This document shows, in pieces, positions 7,444 to 15,300 of a stretch of 64,000 nt of DNA. A model generated the notes under the pieces. The model did not search any database and was not told the DNA's origin. It was given only the letters and a program-made list of their open reading frames with translations. Each line of letters starts with the position of its first letter. Positions within the stretch are counted from its first letter, which is position 1. Origin of the DNA: VKMB-3413 sp041027365 (GTDB lineage: Bacteria; Pseudomonadota; Alphaproteobacteria; Rhizobiales; Rhizobiaceae); the NCBI RefSeq assembly GCF_041027365.1, contig NZ_JBFTEH010000002.1:248001-312000 (forward strand), read 5' to 3'. A program made the translations under genes and the position numbers.

Positions 7444-8193
7444 CTAGGCCGCCGACAGCTTCGCCATCACCTCTTCGTCGACCTCGAAGTTCGCGTAGAC
7501 GTTCTGGACGTCGTCGTCGTCGTCGAGATTGGCGATCAGCTTCAGGACGCTCTGCGCCTTTTCCTCGTCGACCGGGGCGCCGGTCTGCGGCCGCCAGATC
7601 GCGCGCACGCTCTCGGCCTCGCCGAGCGAGGCTTCCAGCGCGGTCGAGACTTCGTTGAGATCTTCGAAGGCGGTGATGATCGTGTGGCCGTTCTCGTCCG
7701 ACTGCACGTCGTCGGCGCCCGCCTCGATCGCCGCCTCCATCACCTTGTCCGCATCGCCGACCGAGGCCGGATAGACGATCTCGCCGACGCGGTCGAACAT
7801 GAAGCCGACGGAGCCGGTCTCGCCGAGGGCGCCGCCCGACTTGGTGAAGTAGGAGCGCACGTTGGAGGCGGTGCGGTTGCGGTTGTCGGTCAGCGCCTCG
7901 ACGATGACCGCGACGCCGCCCGGCCCGTAGCCTTCGTAGCGGACCTCTTCGTAGTTCTCGCTGTCGCCGCCGGACGCCTTCTTGATCGCGCGCTCGATAT
8001 TGTCCTTCGGCATCGACTGCGCCTTGGCGTTGTTGATCGCCAGGCGCAGGCGCGGATTCATGTCGGGGTCGGGCGTGCCAGCCTTGGCGGCGACGGTGAT
8101 CTCGCGCGCGAGCTTGGAAAACAGCTTCGAGCGGACGGCATCCTGCCGTCCCTTGCGATGCATGATGTTCTTGAACTGTGAGTGGCCGGCCAT
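7444..8193 (-). CDS. YebC/PmpR-type regulatory or translation factor
   Basis: This is a 249-residue member of the YebC/TACO1 family, with the hallmark opening MAGHSQFKNIMHRKGRQD and the block IERAIKKASG. Family members were long annotated as transcriptional regulators (PmpR), and recent work on the family ties them to relief of ribosome stalling, for example at polyproline. The three-domain length matches. The acidic C-terminal stretch (NLDDDDDVQNVYANFEVDEE) is typical. In many alphaproteobacteria yebC sits close to the ruvCAB genes, as it does here (about 1.1 kb from ruvC). Its start at 8193 is unambiguous. Confidence 0.95.
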   Translation of the reverse strand: MAGHSQFKNIMHRKGRQDAVRSKLFSKLAREITVAAKAGTPDPDMNPRLRLAINNAKAQSMPKDNIERAIKKASGGDSENYEEVRYEGYGPGGVAVIVEALTDNRNRTASNVRSYFTKSGGALGETGSVGFMFDRVGEIVYPASVGDADKVMEAAIEAGADDVQSDENGHTIITAFEDLNEVSTALEASLGEAESVRAIWRPQTGAPVDEEKAQSVLKLIANLDDDDDVQNVYANFEVDEEVMAKLSAA

Positions 8194-8242
8194 GGCGATC
8201 CTTACGTCGAGCTGATCTGTCGGCAGAAAGTGACCGTCATAT

Positions 8243-8284
8243 AAAAAAAGCCGGTGCCGACGTCCAGAACGAGACAGGCCGGCA
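8243..8284 (-). terminator. Possible intrinsic terminator after yqeY
   Basis: On the minus strand a GC-rich inverted repeat (GCCGG at 8279-8283 with CCGGC at 8250-8254, with further imperfect pairing inside) is followed by seven T residues (8243-8249). It lies between yqeY and yebC. The long loop makes it an imperfect terminator. Confidence 0.35.
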
Positions 8285-8325
8285 GGTCGTCGGTGGCCGC
8301 TCCTGCGGCTCCGACACGAGCAGGT

Positions 8326-8775
8326 CTATCGCAGCAGGCCCTTCACGACCGTCGAAGCCCTGCCGAAGTCCATCTGGCCGGAATAGCGCTCCTTGAGCTT
8401 GTTCATGCAGCGCCCGACGTCGCGCAAGCCCTTGGAATCGGTCTCCTCCACGGCCTGCCGGCAGGCGCGTTCGATCTCGCCGGTGTCGAGCTGCGCCGGC
8501 ATGAAGCCGCGGATGATGCCGATCTCCTCGCGCTCCTGCTCGGCGAGTTCGAGACGTCCGGCCTCCTCGTATTCCTGCGCCGACTCCTGCCGCTGCTTCA
8601 CCATCTTGACGAGGATCTGCTGTACCTCCTCGTCGCCGACCGGGTCGCGCCCCGCCGCGCGGTTGGCGACGTCGCGGTCCTTGATCGCGGCGTTGATCAG
8701 CCGCAGCGTCGAGATCCGGCGTTTGTCCTGGTCCTTGAGGGCTGCGTTCAGTGCCTCGGCGATCATCTCGCGCAT
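8326..8775 (-). CDS. GatB/YqeY domain protein
   Basis: This 149-residue YqeY-like protein is related to the tail domain of the GatB subunit of the tRNA-dependent amidotransferase. It begins MREMIAEALNAALKDQDKRR, the usual helical start, and contains VKQRQESAQEYEEAGR and EIGIIRGFMPAQL, both conserved in the family. The helical bundle probably binds tRNA; the cellular role is not settled. The gene is divergent from carA, a pairing commonly seen in alphaproteobacteria. It is followed by a possible terminator before yebC. Confidence 0.93.
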   Translation of the reverse strand: MREMIAEALNAALKDQDKRRISTLRLINAAIKDRDVANRAAGRDPVGDEEVQQILVKMVKQRQESAQEYEEAGRLELAEQEREEIGIIRGFMPAQLDTGEIERACRQAVEETDSKGLRDVGRCMNKLKERYSGQMDFGRASTVVKGLLR

Positions 8776-9106
8776 GAGAGTGTCGACTTTCGGGTTCGGT
8801 CACATTGCCCGCACGGCGCCATCGCGACCGTCTGACCGTAATCCATACCTGTTCTCGCCGGCGGTAAAGCCGATTCGAATGCGGGGTTCTCTGTTCGATG
8901 CGAAGAGTTGTGGTTCTGTCGCCTGTTTGCATCTCCAGGAGCCGAAGAGCGGCTGCCTTATGGTCTTGCGATGCGGCGCGCCGCGGATGTAGAGACTTCC
9001 CCGCCGATCCGCAAGTTCCCTTGTGAAAGACCTTTACCCAGCCGATATGGCGCGGGGCTGGTCTCTTGCGCGATCGCGGGCGTCCGAAGGATGGAAAGGG
9101 CAGGTT
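8776..9106. other. Divergent intergenic region between yqeY and carA
   Basis: This 331-bp region separates the two divergent starts and must hold both promoters. I found no strong -35/-10 pair, no convincing attenuator and no conserved RNA. A GGAAAGGG ribosome site lies just before the chosen carA start. An in-frame upstream ATG at 9023 would give a 28-residue extension that is not typical of CarA and is not used here. Confidence 0.5.
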
Positions 9107-10294
9107 ATGAGCGAAGGCTGGACGAAGCGGCAGGTCACCGCGCTCCTGGTGCTGAGCGACGGCACCGTGATCGAGGGCTTCGGCCTCGGCGCCGAGGGCG
9201 CAGTCGAGGGCGAGGTCTGCTTCAACACCGCGCTCACCGGCTATCAGGAGATCCTGACCGATCCCTCCTATGCCAAGCAGATCGTGACCTTCACCTTCCC
9301 GCATATCGGCAATGTCGGCGCCAATGACGAGGATCTGGAGAATCTCGCGACAGGTCCGGGCGCCGGTGCGGTCGGCGCCATCTTCCGCGCGGATGTGACC
9401 GCGCCGTCGAACTACCGCTCCTCCGGCCACCTCGACGCCTGGCTGAAGGCGCGCGGCATCATCGCCCTCTCCGGCATCGACACGCGGGCGTTGACCGCGC
9501 TGATTCGCGAGAAGGGCATGCCCAACGCCGTCATCGCCCATGCGCCGGACGGCGTCTTCGATCTCGACGCGCTGAAGCGGCGGGCGGCCGCCTGGAGCGG
9601 CATCGTCGGCCTGGACCTCGCCAAGGATGTCGGCAGCCGCGAGGCCGCGGCCTGGGACGAGATGCCCTGGACCTGGAACACCGGCTACGGCAAGCAGGGC
9701 GCGCCGCGCTACAAGATCGTCGCCATCGACTACGGCACCAAGCGCAACATCCTGCGGCTGATGGCCGGGGAAGGCGCCGAGGTGGTCGTCGTGCCGCCGA
9801 CGGCGAGTGCGAAGGAGATCCTCGCCCACGAGCCGGACGGCGTCTTCCTGTCCAACGGCCCCGGCGATCCCGCCGCGACCGGCGAATATGCCGTGCCGGT
9901 GATCCGGGAACTGGTGGAGGCGAACGTGCCGCTGTTCGGCATCTGCCTCGGCCACCAGATGCTGGCGCTGGCGCTCGGGGGCCGGACCGAGAAGATGCAC
10001 CAGGGCCACCACGGCGCGAACCATCCGGTGAAGGACTTCACCACCGGCAAGGTCGAGATCGTGTCGATGAACCACGGCTTCGCGGTCGCTGCGGATTCTC
10101 TGCCAGACGGCGTCGAGGAGACCCATCGCTCGCTCTTCGACGGCTCGAACTGCGGCCTGCGCCTCGCGGACAAGCCGGTGTTCTCGGTCCAGCATCATCC
10201 CGAGGCATCGCCGGGCCCGCAGGATTCGCACTACCTCTTCAAGCGCTTCTTCGAGACGATCGACGCGCACAAGGCGGGCAAGGTCGCCGCCTGA
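9107..10294 (+). CDS. carA: Carbamoyl-phosphate synthase small (glutaminase) subunit
   Basis: This is a 395-residue CarA. It hydrolyses glutamine and passes ammonia to CarB for carbamoyl phosphate synthesis, feeding arginine and pyrimidine pathways. The N-terminal small-subunit domain carries FNTALTGYQEILTDPSY. The class I amidotransferase domain has the nucleophile Cys280 in GICLGHQ and the His364/Glu366 pair in QHHPEASPGP. The start at 9107 has a GGAAAGGG ribosome site. The large-subunit gene carB is not downstream; agmatinase follows instead, so the two subunits are encoded apart. A strong hairpin follows the stop. Confidence 0.97.
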   Translation: MSEGWTKRQVTALLVLSDGTVIEGFGLGAEGAVEGEVCFNTALTGYQEILTDPSYAKQIVTFTFPHIGNVGANDEDLENLATGPGAGAVGAIFRADVTAPSNYRSSGHLDAWLKARGIIALSGIDTRALTALIREKGMPNAVIAHAPDGVFDLDALKRRAAAWSGIVGLDLAKDVGSREAAAWDEMPWTWNTGYGKQGAPRYKIVAIDYGTKRNILRLMAGEGAEVVVVPPTASAKEILAHEPDGVFLSNGPGDPAATGEYAVPVIRELVEANVPLFGICLGHQMLALALGGRTEKMHQGHHGANHPVKDFTTGKVEIVSMNHGFAVAADSLPDGVEETHRSLFDGSNCGLRLADKPVFSVQHHPEASPGPQDSHYLFKRFFETIDAHKAGKVAA

Positions 10295-10323
10295 GGCCGG
10301 CGCGGCGGCGGCGAGCGCCGGCC
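10295..10323 (+). terminator. GC-only hairpin directly after carA
   Basis: A perfect 9-bp stem, GGCCGGCGC paired with GCGCCGGCC, closes an 11-nt loop immediately after the carA stop. No T tract follows, so it may be a Rho-assisted end or an mRNA 3'-protecting hairpin rather than a true intrinsic terminator. Confidence 0.4.
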
Positions 10324-10439
10324 GGGCCGTCGATGACGACCAGGACACGCGGCGCCGTCCGCGCGATCGCGGCATCGCCCTTCATCTGAGGCCATCGATG
10401 CGCTAGCTGCCGGACATTACCTCACCGGCAGGCGGAGCC

Positions 10440-11402
10440 ATGACCGACAAATCGATCGACCACGCCTTCACGGCAAGCGCAGCCCTCGGCGCCGCATCCG
10501 ACCCGACCTATGCCGGCGCCCTCTCCTTCATGCGGCGCCGCTTCACCAAGGACGTCGCTGGCACCGACGTCACGGTCTGGGGCGTTCCCTTCGACAGCGC
10601 CGTCTCCAACCGTCCTGGCACGCGGTTCGGGCCGCAGGCGCTGCGCCGTGCCTCGGCGATCTTCGACAACGACCCGCAATATCCCTTCGCGCGCGACCTG
10701 TTCGAGGCCCTTGCCGTCGTCGACTACGGCGACTGCCTCCTCGACTACCGCCTGCCCGAGACCGCCCATACCCGTATCCGCGAGGAGGCGAGCGCCCTTC
10801 TCGGCAAGACCGGCTTCCTCCTCACCCTCGGCGGCGACCATTCGATCACCTTTCCGCTGCTCGAGGCGCATGCGGAGCGTCACGGCAGGTTGTCGCTCGT
10901 CCAGTTCGACGCGCACCAGGACACCTGGCCGCTCGCCCAGGCCGCCGACGGGAGCCTGCGCGTCGACCACGGCTCCTTCACCAAGGCGGCGATCGAGGCC
11001 GGCCTGATCGATCCCGAGACGTCGATCCAGGTCGGCATCCGCACCCATGCCCCTGAGACCTGCGGCATCGACATCCTCGACGGCGAAGCGGTGGAGGACA
11101 TGACCGCCGCCGCGATCGCCGAGCGGATTTATGAGCGGACCGGCGGCACCAACGTCTACCTCACCTTCGACATCGACTGCCTCGACGCCGCCTTCGCCCC
11201 CGGCACCGGCACGCCGGTCGCCGGAGGACCCTCCAGCGCCAAGATGCTGCGGGTGCTGCGCCATCTGAAAACCCTGCAGCTCGTCGGCGCCGATGTCGTC
11301 GAGGTGTCGCCGCCTTACGACCACGCCGACATCACCGCCATCGCCGGCTCCACAGTCGCTATGTACCTCCTCGGCATCCTCGCGGAGAAGAAGGCCGGCT
11401 GA
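10440..11402 (+). CDS. speB: Agmatinase (ureohydrolase family)
   Basis: This is a 320-residue Mn-dependent ureohydrolase that splits agmatine into putrescine and urea. The binuclear-metal signatures are present: GGDHS near residue 130, FDAHQDT near 155, and DIDCLDAAFAPGTGTP near 240, the last strongly favouring agmatinase-like over arginase-like members. Related family enzymes act on guanidinobutyrate or formiminoglutamate, so the substrate is inferred. It lies 145 bp downstream of carA and may be transcribed separately. An 8-bp hairpin follows the gene. Confidence 0.88.
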   Translation: MTDKSIDHAFTASAALGAASDPTYAGALSFMRRRFTKDVAGTDVTVWGVPFDSAVSNRPGTRFGPQALRRASAIFDNDPQYPFARDLFEALAVVDYGDCLLDYRLPETAHTRIREEASALLGKTGFLLTLGGDHSITFPLLEAHAERHGRLSLVQFDAHQDTWPLAQAADGSLRVDHGSFTKAAIEAGLIDPETSIQVGIRTHAPETCGIDILDGEAVEDMTAAAIAERIYERTGGTNVYLTFDIDCLDAAFAPGTGTPVAGGPSSAKMLRVLRHLKTLQLVGADVVEVSPPYDHADITAIAGSTVAMYLLGILAEKKAG

Positions 11403-11412
11403 CGAACGCCGC

Positions 11413-11435
11413 GTGCAGCGGAAGCCACGCTGCAC
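11413..11435 (+). terminator. Hairpin after speB
   Basis: GTGCAGCG pairs perfectly with CGCTGCAC around a 7-nt loop, 10 bp after the speB stop. There is no T tract, so termination here is only suggested. Confidence 0.35.
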
Positions 11436-11550
11436 CGCCGCAATCATGACCCGACGTCACGAATCTTGAATGGCGTGGCGTCCCATTTTCGCTCACCTCC
11501 GGGACTAGCCCCACCGGCAGCGATTCGATCCTCTTCCAAAGGCGCCCGCC

Positions 11551-12690
11551 ATGCAGACCATCCCCTTCATCGACCTCGGCACGCAGCGCGACCGCATCCG
11601 CGACAAGGTCGACCGGCGGATCGCGACGGTGCTGGATCACGGTGCCTTCGTCATGGGCCCGGAGATCCGCGAGCTGGAGGGAGCGCTGTCGGCCTTCAAC
11701 GGCATGGCGCACACGCTTTCCTGCGCGTCCGGCACCGATGCCCTCGCCCTGCCGCTGATGGCCTGGGGCATCAAGCCGGGCGACGCGATCTTCTGCCCGA
11801 GCTTCACCTTCGCCGCGACGGCGGAGGTCGTCGCCTGGCTCGGCGCGACGCCCTATTTCGTCGACGTCGACCCGAAGACCTTCAACATGGATCTCGACAG
11901 CCTGGAGACGGCCATCGACGAGGCCGAGGCCGCGCAGGGGCTCACCCCCCGCGCGATCATCGCCGTCGACCTCTTCGGCCAGCCGGCGGACTATGCCGCG
12001 ATCCGCAGGATCGCCGACGCGCACGGGCTGAAGGTCATCTCGGACGCCGCGCAGGGCTATGGCGGCACGATCGACGGCCACATGTCGAGCCACTGGTCGG
12101 ACGTCGTCGCGACCAGCTTCTTTCCGGCGAAGCCCCTCGGCTGCTACGGCGACGGCGGCGCCGTCCAGACCGACGATGCCGAGCTTGCCGACGTGATGAC
12201 GTCGCTGCGCGTCCACGGCCAGAACCTCGACGACAAGTACGACAACATCCGCATCGGCATGAACGGCCGCATGGACACGATCCAGGCGGCGATCCTCCTG
12301 GAAAAGCTGGCGATCTTCCCGGACGAGATCGAAGCCCGCGGCAAGATCGCCCAGCGCTACCACCAGAAGCTCTCGAACATCGCGACCCCGCAGGCCCTTC
12401 TGCGCGACGCCGTCTCCACCTGGGCGCAGTACACGATCCGCCTGCCGGACGGCGCGGACCGCGCGGGCGTGCAGGCCAAGCTCCGCGAGGCCGGCGTGCC
12501 GACGGCGATCTACTATCCCCGCCCGCTGCACCGCCAGACCGCCTACCGGCACTTCCCCGTCGCCGGCGGCGAGCTCGAGACCTCCGACGCGCTCTCCCGC
12601 GACGTGCTCAGCCTGCCGATGCACGCCTATCTGAGCGAGGAGACGCAGGATTACATCATCGAGGCGCTGGCGGGGGCGCTGGCGGGGTAG
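11551..12690 (+). CDS. DegT/DnrJ/EryC1-type PLP sugar aminotransferase
   Basis: This is a 379-residue PLP-dependent aminotransferase of the family that aminates nucleotide-linked keto sugars. The family motifs are present: FVMGPEIRELE, SCASGTDAL near residue 70, DAAQGYGG near 168 and the Schiff-base lysine in FFPAKPLGCYGDGG near residue 190. The closing segment HRQTAYRHF and LSLPMHAYLSE is typical of WecE/ArnB/WlbE-like enzymes. No other sugar-biosynthesis genes flank it, so the nucleotide sugar and end product (surface polysaccharide or glycan) remain unknown. It begins with ATG at 11551 and stands alone, convergent with the following orphan gene. Confidence 0.9.
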   Translation: MQTIPFIDLGTQRDRIRDKVDRRIATVLDHGAFVMGPEIRELEGALSAFNGMAHTLSCASGTDALALPLMAWGIKPGDAIFCPSFTFAATAEVVAWLGATPYFVDVDPKTFNMDLDSLETAIDEAEAAQGLTPRAIIAVDLFGQPADYAAIRRIADAHGLKVISDAAQGYGGTIDGHMSSHWSDVVATSFFPAKPLGCYGDGGAVQTDDAELADVMTSLRVHGQNLDDKYDNIRIGMNGRMDTIQAAILLEKLAIFPDEIEARGKIAQRYHQKLSNIATPQALLRDAVSTWAQYTIRLPDGADRAGVQAKLREAGVPTAIYYPRPLHRQTAYRHFPVAGGELETSDALSRDVLSLPMHAYLSEETQDYIIEALAGALAG

Positions 12691-12953
12691 AATTCAAGAA
12701 AACCTCTCTTCCTTGGCAGGCGGACCGCCCTCATCCTAAGCTTGTGGAAAGGTCCATCATGCTGGAGCGGTTCATCCTGCCGAATCGCGGCCCTTGCGTC
12801 GAGCAACCTCCAGCCGCAGGATGCTGCCTTCCCGATTACTCCGATTGGAACAGGTCCCGCCTTCGGATCAATACGACCTGATCCTTTGTGACTGACGAAG
12901 GCGATAACCCGACGGATTTGGAAGAGCCGCCGAGGTACGGACTCGTGGGAGGG

Positions 12954-13490
12954 CTAGTCGCGCGGAGGTTGCGTGTGCAGCTTGCCGAGGACTTGGCTTA
13001 CGATCTCGTCGAGTTGTTCGACTGTCTGAAATCCGAAGAAATATGGTGCGAGGATCCCAAGAGACATCGCGAGAGAAGCGCATCCGGTGGCCGCAGCGTA
13101 AACGTCCTCGGTCGAGAGCGAGCGTTGCTCGTGTTTGGATTCGGCTTTCTGCCAGCGATTGAATATCGCCGCATCCCCATTCCCAACCATGCCGCTATGG
13201 AGCGCCCAGTTGCGTATTTCTGAGTGGCGTGATGCTGAGTCGAGTATCTCGTCCACGCCCTCAGAAAACTGGACTAAAGCAGGATGCGTGCGAAAGATCT
13301 TCCGGATGTATTTGCGCTTGCTGCTGAACGAAATCGGAACCGGATCGACGCGATGAGCATCATAGCCTGCATTGAGCTGCCTTACGATTCCGTCCAAGCA
13401 GTGTTCGAGTGTCGCCCAAGTCTGCGCTAGATAGCCGAGATGCATCAGCCACCGCTTGTCCTCCTCGGAAAAGTCATCGATCTGAGTCAA
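12954..13490 (-). CDS. Hypothetical protein with HEPN-like RX4H motif, lower GC
   Basis: This is a 178-residue protein that I do not recognise by family. It is predicted to be mostly helical, opens with W-x-x-L-x-x-C helices (WATLEHCLDGIVRQL) and carries R93-N94-W-A-L-H98, which matches the R-N-x3-H active-site signature of HEPN ribonucleases. A hydrophobic segment (SLAMSLGILAPYFFGF) lies near the C-terminus. The start is TTG at 13490, preceded by AGGA. Codon and base usage is visibly more A/T-rich than in neighbouring genes, and roughly 260-280 bp of non-coding DNA flank it on both sides. Both points suggest an acquired accessory gene. The HEPN reading is inference from one motif and predicted helicity. 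Confidence 0.6.
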   Translation of the reverse strand: MTQIDDFSEEDKRWLMHLGYLAQTWATLEHCLDGIVRQLNAGYDAHRVDPVPISFSSKRKYIRKIFRTHPALVQFSEGVDEILDSASRHSEIRNWALHSGMVGNGDAAIFNRWQKAESKHEQRSLSTEDVYAAATGCASLAMSLGILAPYFFGFQTVEQLDEIVSQVLGKLHTQPPRD

Positions 13491-13769
13491 TAACGCAATC
13501 CTGACAGCGACGAGAAACGAGACGAGGTTCTAAAGCGCCTTCTGGGCACGTCTTCTAGCATAAGAGTGGAAGCGGAAGGGTGAGGAAATGAGCATCTCGC
13601 GGACAAGGGGACAGCCTGCCGATCCTTATCACTAGGTAGGGATACGACCTACTCAACAACCCCGTCGAACGCCCCGTCACTCTGGACGCCGCGGTGAAAT
13701 GCTGTAAACCCCGCCGCGACGGCAGGGCCGGCGATGCGCCCTCGCCCGGAGACAGCGACGGAGACGGTC

Positions 13770-14825
13770 ATGGCCGAGAAGATCAGGATCGGGGTGCTGG
13801 GCGCCAGCGGCTATACGGGCGCCGATCTCGTGCGCCTCGCCGTGCGCCATCCGGACATGGAGATCGCGGTCCTCACGGCGAACAGCCATGCCGGCAAGCC
13901 GATGCGCGCCGTCTTCAAGCACTTCGCCCATGTCGACCTGCCGGACCTCGTCACCATCGAGGATGCCGACTGGGGCGCGGTGGACGCGGTGTTCTGCGGC
14001 CTGCCGCACGGCACGACGCAGGCGATCACCAAGGACATCTTCGAGCGCTTTCCGGGCGTGAAGATCATCGACATGTCGGCGGACTTCCGGCTGCGCGATC
14101 CGGACGTCTACAAGGAATGGTACGGGCTCGACCATGTCGCCATGGATATCCAGCCGGAGGCCGTCTACGGCCTCACCGAGATCTATCGCGAGAAGATCCG
14201 CGACGCGCGGCTGATCGCGTGCCCCGGCTGCTATCCGACGGCGGTGCTCCTGTCGCTGGTGCCGCTGGCTAAGGCCGGCCTGATCGACGTCTCCGACATC
14301 GTGATCGACGCGAAATCCGGCGTCTCCGGCGCCGGCCGCGGCCTGAAGGAGAACACGCTGTTCTGCGAGGCCGGCGAAGGCCTGTCGCCCTATTCCGTCG
14401 GCAAGCACCGGCACATGGCGGAGATCGAGCAGGAGATCGGCGCCGCCGCGGATGTCCCGGATCTGCGCGTCAACTTCACCCCGCACCTCATCCCGATGAG
14501 CCGCGGCGAGCTGTGCACCAGCTATGTCCGCCTGCCGCAGGGCATGACCGCGCGCGACCTGCGCCAGCATCTCGTGGAGACCTATGCGCACGAGCCCTTC
14601 GTCACGATCGTGGACGAGGGCGTCCTGCCGCAGACCCAGATGGTGCGCGGCTCGAACTATGTCGCGATCAACGTCGTGCCGGACCGGATTCCCGGCCGCG
14701 CGATCGTCATCTCGACGCTCGACAACCTGGTGAAGGGCTCCGCCGGCCAGGCGATCCAGAACTTCAACGTCGCCTACGGGATCGACGAGACGACGGGCAT
14801 CGAGCAGCTGCCGCTGTTCCCGTAA
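13770..14825 (+). CDS. argC: N-acetyl-gamma-glutamyl-phosphate reductase
   Basis: This is a 351-residue NADPH-dependent enzyme of the third step of arginine biosynthesis. The Rossmann start IRIGVLGASGYTGADLVRL, the DMSADFRLRD block and the active-site Cys in ACPGCYPTAVLLSL are all present, as is KSGVSGAGR. This matches the long (type I, about 350 residue) form. The start at 13770 follows GGAGACGG; the in-frame ATG at 13734 is upstream of it and would add residues not typical of ArgC. It is monocistronic and followed by a REP cluster. Confidence 0.97.
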   Translation: MAEKIRIGVLGASGYTGADLVRLAVRHPDMEIAVLTANSHAGKPMRAVFKHFAHVDLPDLVTIEDADWGAVDAVFCGLPHGTTQAITKDIFERFPGVKIIDMSADFRLRDPDVYKEWYGLDHVAMDIQPEAVYGLTEIYREKIRDARLIACPGCYPTAVLLSLVPLAKAGLIDVSDIVIDAKSGVSGAGRGLKENTLFCEAGEGLSPYSVGKHRHMAEIEQEIGAAADVPDLRVNFTPHLIPMSRGELCTSYVRLPQGMTARDLRQHLVETYAHEPFVTIVDEGVLPQTQMVRGSNYVAINVVPDRIPGRAIVISTLDNLVKGSAGQAIQNFNVAYGIDETTGIEQLPLFP

Positions 14826-14892
14826 GGGGCGGTGGGGCTGGTCCGAGGCCCCATCGCAGACGCCGCAGAACTCTCCGCCAGCCTCGAAGCCT

Positions 14893-14922
14893 CGTCATCC
14901 CGGGCTTGACCCGGGACCCATG
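14893..14922 (+). repeat. REP-like palindrome, type A
   Basis: The element begins CGTCATCCCGGG and contains an internal hairpin TCCCGGG-CTTGA-CCCGGGA. It pairs in inverted orientation with the element at 15001-15031. This type is widespread in rhizobial genomes. Confidence 0.75.
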
Positions 14923-15000
14923 CCAAACCGCCGACGCCGCCAGGGCGCCCAACGCCTTTGCTCTTGTCTTCACTCGGTGGTGAGACGAATGGGCGCAGAG

Positions 15001-15031
15001 GCATGGATCCCGGCTCGAGGCCGGGATGACG
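15001..15031 (-). repeat. REP-like palindrome, type A, inverted copy
   Basis: Inverted partner of the element at 14893-14922, separated from it by 78 bp, with internal hairpin TCCCGGC-TCGAG-GCCGGGA and the same GGATGACG end. The loop sequence differs from its partner. Confidence 0.75.
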
Positions 15032-15100
15032 AGCCGCGAAAGGCGCGGCTTTCGGACCAGCGCCACCGACCTCGCAGGCGACCCGAAACCCTCAACGCCG

Positions 15101-15132
15101 CGTCATCCTCGGGCCCCGTCCCGAGGATCCAG
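15101..15132 (+). repeat. REP-like palindrome, type B
   Basis: A 32-bp element starting CGTCATCCTCGGG with internal hairpin TCCTCGGG/CCCGAGGA. It is identical over 32 bp to the copy at 51727-51758, 36.6 kb away inside the CBB operon. Confidence 0.85.
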
Positions 15133-15196
15133 AGGGCATCGATGTGCCTGCTGACGGTTCAATGGCCGCAGGCCATGCCCTCCCGCCGACGCTTTC

Positions 15197-15228
15197 CTGG
15201 ATCCTCGGGACGGGCCCCGAGGATGACG
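15197..15228 (-). repeat. REP-like palindrome, type B, inverted copy
   Basis: Inverted partner of the element at 15101-15132, 64 bp away. It differs by one base from the exact reverse complement. Confidence 0.85.
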
Positions 15229-15300
15229 AAGCGGCAAAGCTGCCGCCTCGTCTTGCGCGTCGGCGCCGGCGGTCGAGTTCGCCTGGCGAACCGCCCGCCC

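Larger units (their letters stand above)
14826..15300. other. Intergenic region carrying a cluster of palindromic repeats
   Basis: This 475-bp stretch between argC and the aldehyde dehydrogenase gene contains no credible gene. It holds two inverted pairs of REP-like palindromes (listed separately). Frames that look open here translate the repeats into short motifs such as VIPGLTRDP and HGSRVKPGMT, a known signature of spurious ORFs over such elements. Confidence 0.75.

Noticed and set aside
8237..10375. Long minus-strand frame (712 codons) over yqeY and carA
   Set aside because: It overlaps the well-supported carA gene and yqeY in the wrong frame and shows no family motifs.
14764..15066. Small minus-strand ORF reading HGSRVKPGMT
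   Set aside because: This peptide is the translation of REP palindromes, a familiar false gene in rhizobial genomes.
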